44,958 nt of DNA from a candidate division WOR-3 bacterium. GTDB lineage: Bacteria > Hydrothermota > Tepidihabitantia > SM23-42 > JAOAFX01. Positions 44,001 to 44,958 of this stretch are shown one piece after another. The stretch lies in the NCBI GenBank assembly GCA_039802205.1, contig JBDRWD010000016.1, forward strand, positions 1-44,958. Reading direction: 5' to 3'. The position numbers and the translations under genes were made by a program. The notes under the pieces are model-generated. The model was given only the letters and a program-made list of their open reading frames with translations. It did no database searches and had not been told where the DNA came from. How positions within the stretch are numbered: the first letter of the stretch is position 1; every line of letters starts with the position of its first letter.

Positions 44001-44653
44001 TTATATGTGGCATTATCATTGACAAAGAGAATATCAAGCCAATTGTCTTTGTTAAAATCAGCTACCTCAACATTATGCTGACCACTTTGAGTAGGTAACT
44101 CGGTAGAATTAGAATTTGAATAACCCGAAGCGCTTCCCCAGAAGATACTTGCTTGGTTGGTATAACGATTTCCAATAACGATATCAATATAACCATCCTT
44201 ATTAAAATCCGCAAACATACCTGACTCATTCCATGCACTGGGGACAGAAAGAGTTATAGGACCTGATGGATTTGGTCCGCTTGGCGTACCGTGGAACACA
44301 AAAATACATTCATTCTGTAATGGAACAACTAGAAAATCGGGGTAGCCGTCAAAATCTACATCTGCTGCATCACAATTACCAGCAGTGCCGCTGGTAGGAT
44401 ATATTGTATAATTGCCAGTATTATAACCAGTGGACTCACCCCAATAAATATAATGGCATTCATTCAAACGTGCTGCGATGAACAAATCAACATATCCATT
44501 GTTATCCAAATCAAATCGCGGCAAATATTCCACACAGCCATTATTGCGCCGTGAGGCAAAAAGATTTTTCTCATAGATCCCATCCTTAAAATCATTCTGG
44601 GTAGTCTCAATCCATTGATATTGGGCTAAAAGCAAAATTATCAGCATATTCAT
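41015..44653 (-). CDS. Giant secreted FG-GAP/VCBS repeat protein with sorting domain
   Basis: A 1212-residue secreted protein. A signal peptide (about 1-14) leads into at least seven FG-GAP/VCBS repeats (about 40-390). Each has an aspartate-rich loop such as DLNGDGYLDI or DFNKDNWLDI that should bind calcium in a beta-propeller. A discoidin-like segment follows (about 395-490). Then come about six ~115-residue modules, each starting near (I/V)EPD and ending in a DxNxDGxxD-type loop (DHNNNGLVDL, DTDGDGVVDL). A FlgD-like sorting domain ends the protein (about 1125-1212; FRNPFRERTQF, WDGKNDSGQRLAPGVYIY). Adhesion or carbohydrate binding is plausible but not shown. ATG 44653 has GGAG upstream. Confidence 0.88.
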   Translation of the reverse strand: MNMLIILLLAQYQWIETTQNDFKDGIYEKNLFASRRNNGCVEYLPRFDLDNNGYVDLFIAARLNECHYIYWGESTGYNTGNYTIYPTSGTAGNCDAADVDFDGYPDFLVVPLQNECIFVFHGTPSGPNPSGPITLSVPSAWNESGMFADFNKDGYIDIVIGNRYTNQASIFWGSASGYSNSNSTELPTQSGQHNVEVADFNKDNWLDILFVNDNATYNFIYWGSVSGYSPSNYQTLNNVGIGHGSSVADLNSDGYLDLVFTTRNTNAACIYYGSPSGYSNYVVVNPGQGNGSGYGGSSVADLNGDGYLDIVFFAVGNPVIYWGSGSGYSDSNRFMIPIQVWTSAGFVCDLNGDGYLDILLGNWGWDGITHIVWGPNFTTSQSLAADYDHHGMFREIGNVYNRKYYEDYISSVFDAGEEVAWGIVDWDDSLPPGSSISFFVRSGNTPNPNNSWSGWDSLGKGEDIPDSLNSRYLQYRARLKYTNPAYLPYLYEVRIGYGPAVRLILEPNQADSTLPSVRIDYPIRVINIGIGLDTVDLVYQHTTNWQIDLFDSTGNNPLVDHNNNSIPDVIININDTVPIVLGVTPPSNAQGGEVDSLRLIGNSNINPALMDTVFITTKIRRVVAILVEPDQVGYTVAGVPKSYDLWVYNQGTNRDTVDLYYNHNRPWGVVLLDSLGMPLADHNNNGLVDLWVNNSDSVRFRLFIYSPDTASAGVADTLILTGRSSLNPAITDNARIITIIEGMGAIIIFPDQQLTGLPGNWVDFPLFCRNNQTFIDTIDLRYVDRLGYSYQLLDSLNNQLVDHNNNGLVDLPGIGGSGAQVGFSLRVLIPANTPSGVRDTIIVYGYSGRDTLIRDSSICVLIAGTIAQVDIEPSRSDSAYSGDSVDYLLWVSNFGNAVDVIDLRVIGADFSYILRDLSGNLLTDTDGDGVVDLGSMSGFGGCESLLVRVRIPQTNPDVVDTVIVRACSSNNISVYDDVVIVTKSLGGVWGLVIEPDHTNQVEVGKSVTYPLRAILQASLSDYVNIIGGGVMSGWQVEILDKDGSALADNNQDGIIDLNLVSPGIPRDFAVRVSAPDRFDFSGVLDTLIYFDLVVYGVCSRNEGIRDSALIRTILVPPFEVHNFRNPFRERTQFMFSLPKSGRVNLEVYTRAGELVRRLITNRHYDFGIHYYPWDGKNDSGQRLAPGVYIYVFDFYADDGEHKTVKKKAVIIK

Positions 44654-44691
44654 ATTTTCTGCTCCATTTCAAACAACTTAACGCCTTCTTC

Positions 44692-44760
44692 TCATACTGG
44701 ATAGTGTTTATTTAATAGTATATTGTCAACAAAAGTTGTCTTAAATATAAACTTAGTCAT
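44692..44760 (-). CDS. Possible 22-codon upstream ORF in the FG-GAP gene leader
   Basis: ATG 44760 with AAGGA upstream opens a 22-codon frame ending in TGA at 44694-44692, 38 bases before the FG-GAP start. It begins about 18 bases into the transcript predicted from the promoter at 44812-44785. The peptide (MTKFIFKTTFVDNILLNKHY..) has no clear amino acid bias. It could affect translation or be chance. Confidence 0.3.
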   Translation of the reverse strand: MTKFIFKTTFVDNILLNKHYPV

Positions 44761-44784
44761 AATTCTTCCTTTATTTTCTACTAA

Positions 44785-44812
44785 ATTATAAAAATTTATT
44801 GACAAAAGTCAA
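44785..44812 (-). promoter_or_regulatory. Probable promoter of the FG-GAP/PorV-OmpA pair
   Basis: On the minus strand, TTGACT (44812-44807), 16 bases and TATAAT (44790-44785) match consensus at 11 of 12 positions. The leader to ATG 44653 would be about 125 bases, long for this window. A second TTGACA at 44729-44724 has only a poor -10. Confidence 0.6.
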
Positions 44813-44923
44813 GTAAAACATACTAGTAGCATTTTGCCGTCTTTCATCAAAATAAAATCTTACCCAAATTAAATTTAGATTCTCAGGCGAATAAGAGTAT
44901 AGTTTTAGAATTGAATTAATCAT
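44786..44923 (-). CDS. Possible small ORF, 45 residues, unknown
   Basis: ATG 44923 with GGAG 8 bases upstream opens a 45-codon frame to TAA at 44788-44786. A TATAAT lies at 44945-44940, but its expected transcript start would fall in the ribosome site. The peptide has no recognisable motif, and the downstream promoter overlaps its end. The stretch 44654-44958 otherwise holds only promoter elements. Confidence 0.3.
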   Translation of the reverse strand: MINSILKLYSYSPENLNLIWVRFYFDERRQNATSMFYLTFVNKFL

Positions 44924-44958
44924 GCTCTTTACTCCTGTGATTATATCTCTTTCTATGA

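Noticed and set aside
1-44958. CRISPR arrays, tRNAs, rRNAs, complete insertion sequences or prophage genes
   Set aside because: No regularly spaced repeats, cloverleaf-like elements, transposase or phage-type proteins were seen on either strand.

Overview
The window looks like a chromosomal segment of an uncultured, Gram-negative, AT-rich bacterium of the FCB type. Candidate phylum WOR-3 (Stahlbacteria) or a relative is my best guess, from gene style only. Evidence: lipid A genes (lpxD, lpxC), a TonB-dependent receptor, a PorV-like barrel, and three large secreted proteins ending in the FlgD-like sorting domain typical of type IX secretion cargo. No rRNA, tRNA, CRISPR array or complete insertion sequence was seen.

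Layout. 1-611: non-coding, with dispersed palindromic repeats. 612-2311: lpxD-lpxC. 2317-5345 (minus): aldehyde dehydrogenase, a small membrane protein and an MFS exporter. 5422-10559 (minus): HEAT-repeat lipoprotein, cysS, efp, roadblock protein, comEC. 10662-11420: an SDR reductase. 11421-12089: repeats, then the promoter and leader of the amino acid operon. 12090-27146: 17 tightly packed, mostly overlapping genes, hisG-hisC-hisB-hisH-hisF-hisAI-trpD-trpC-tyrA-trpF-aroE-aroC-aroKB-aroQ-trpB-trpA-aroF. 27203-29101: a phasin-like protein and a UbiB kinase. 29098-32053: a cobalamin riboswitch controlling a BtuB-like receptor and a BtuG-like beta-propeller lipoprotein. 32161-37625: a GAF/GGDEF cyclase and a gingipain-family protease. 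37649-44653 (minus): two secreted proteins and a PorV-OmpA fusion.

The most striking find is the leader of the his-trp-aro operon. A TTGACG/TATAAT promoter is followed, 6 bases after the -10, by a GTG that opens a 45-codon leader ORF (11833-11970). Residues 27-42 contain 4 His, 3 Phe, 2 Tyr and 2 Trp among 16 residues. These are the end products of the pathways encoded downstream. The last codons of this ORF form the 5' arm of a 17-base inverted repeat followed by a T tract (11951-12012). I read this as a multi-amino-acid transcription attenuator sensing histidine and the three aromatic amino acids together. I know of no described attenuator with this combination.

A second theme is start-site architecture. 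At least seven transcription units (lpxD, ALDH, MFS, HEAT lipoprotein, SDR, the his leader, GGDEF) have a near-consensus promoter whose -10 lies 5-7 bases before the start codon. This implies leaderless mRNAs. Genes inside operons carry ordinary Shine-Dalgarno sites.
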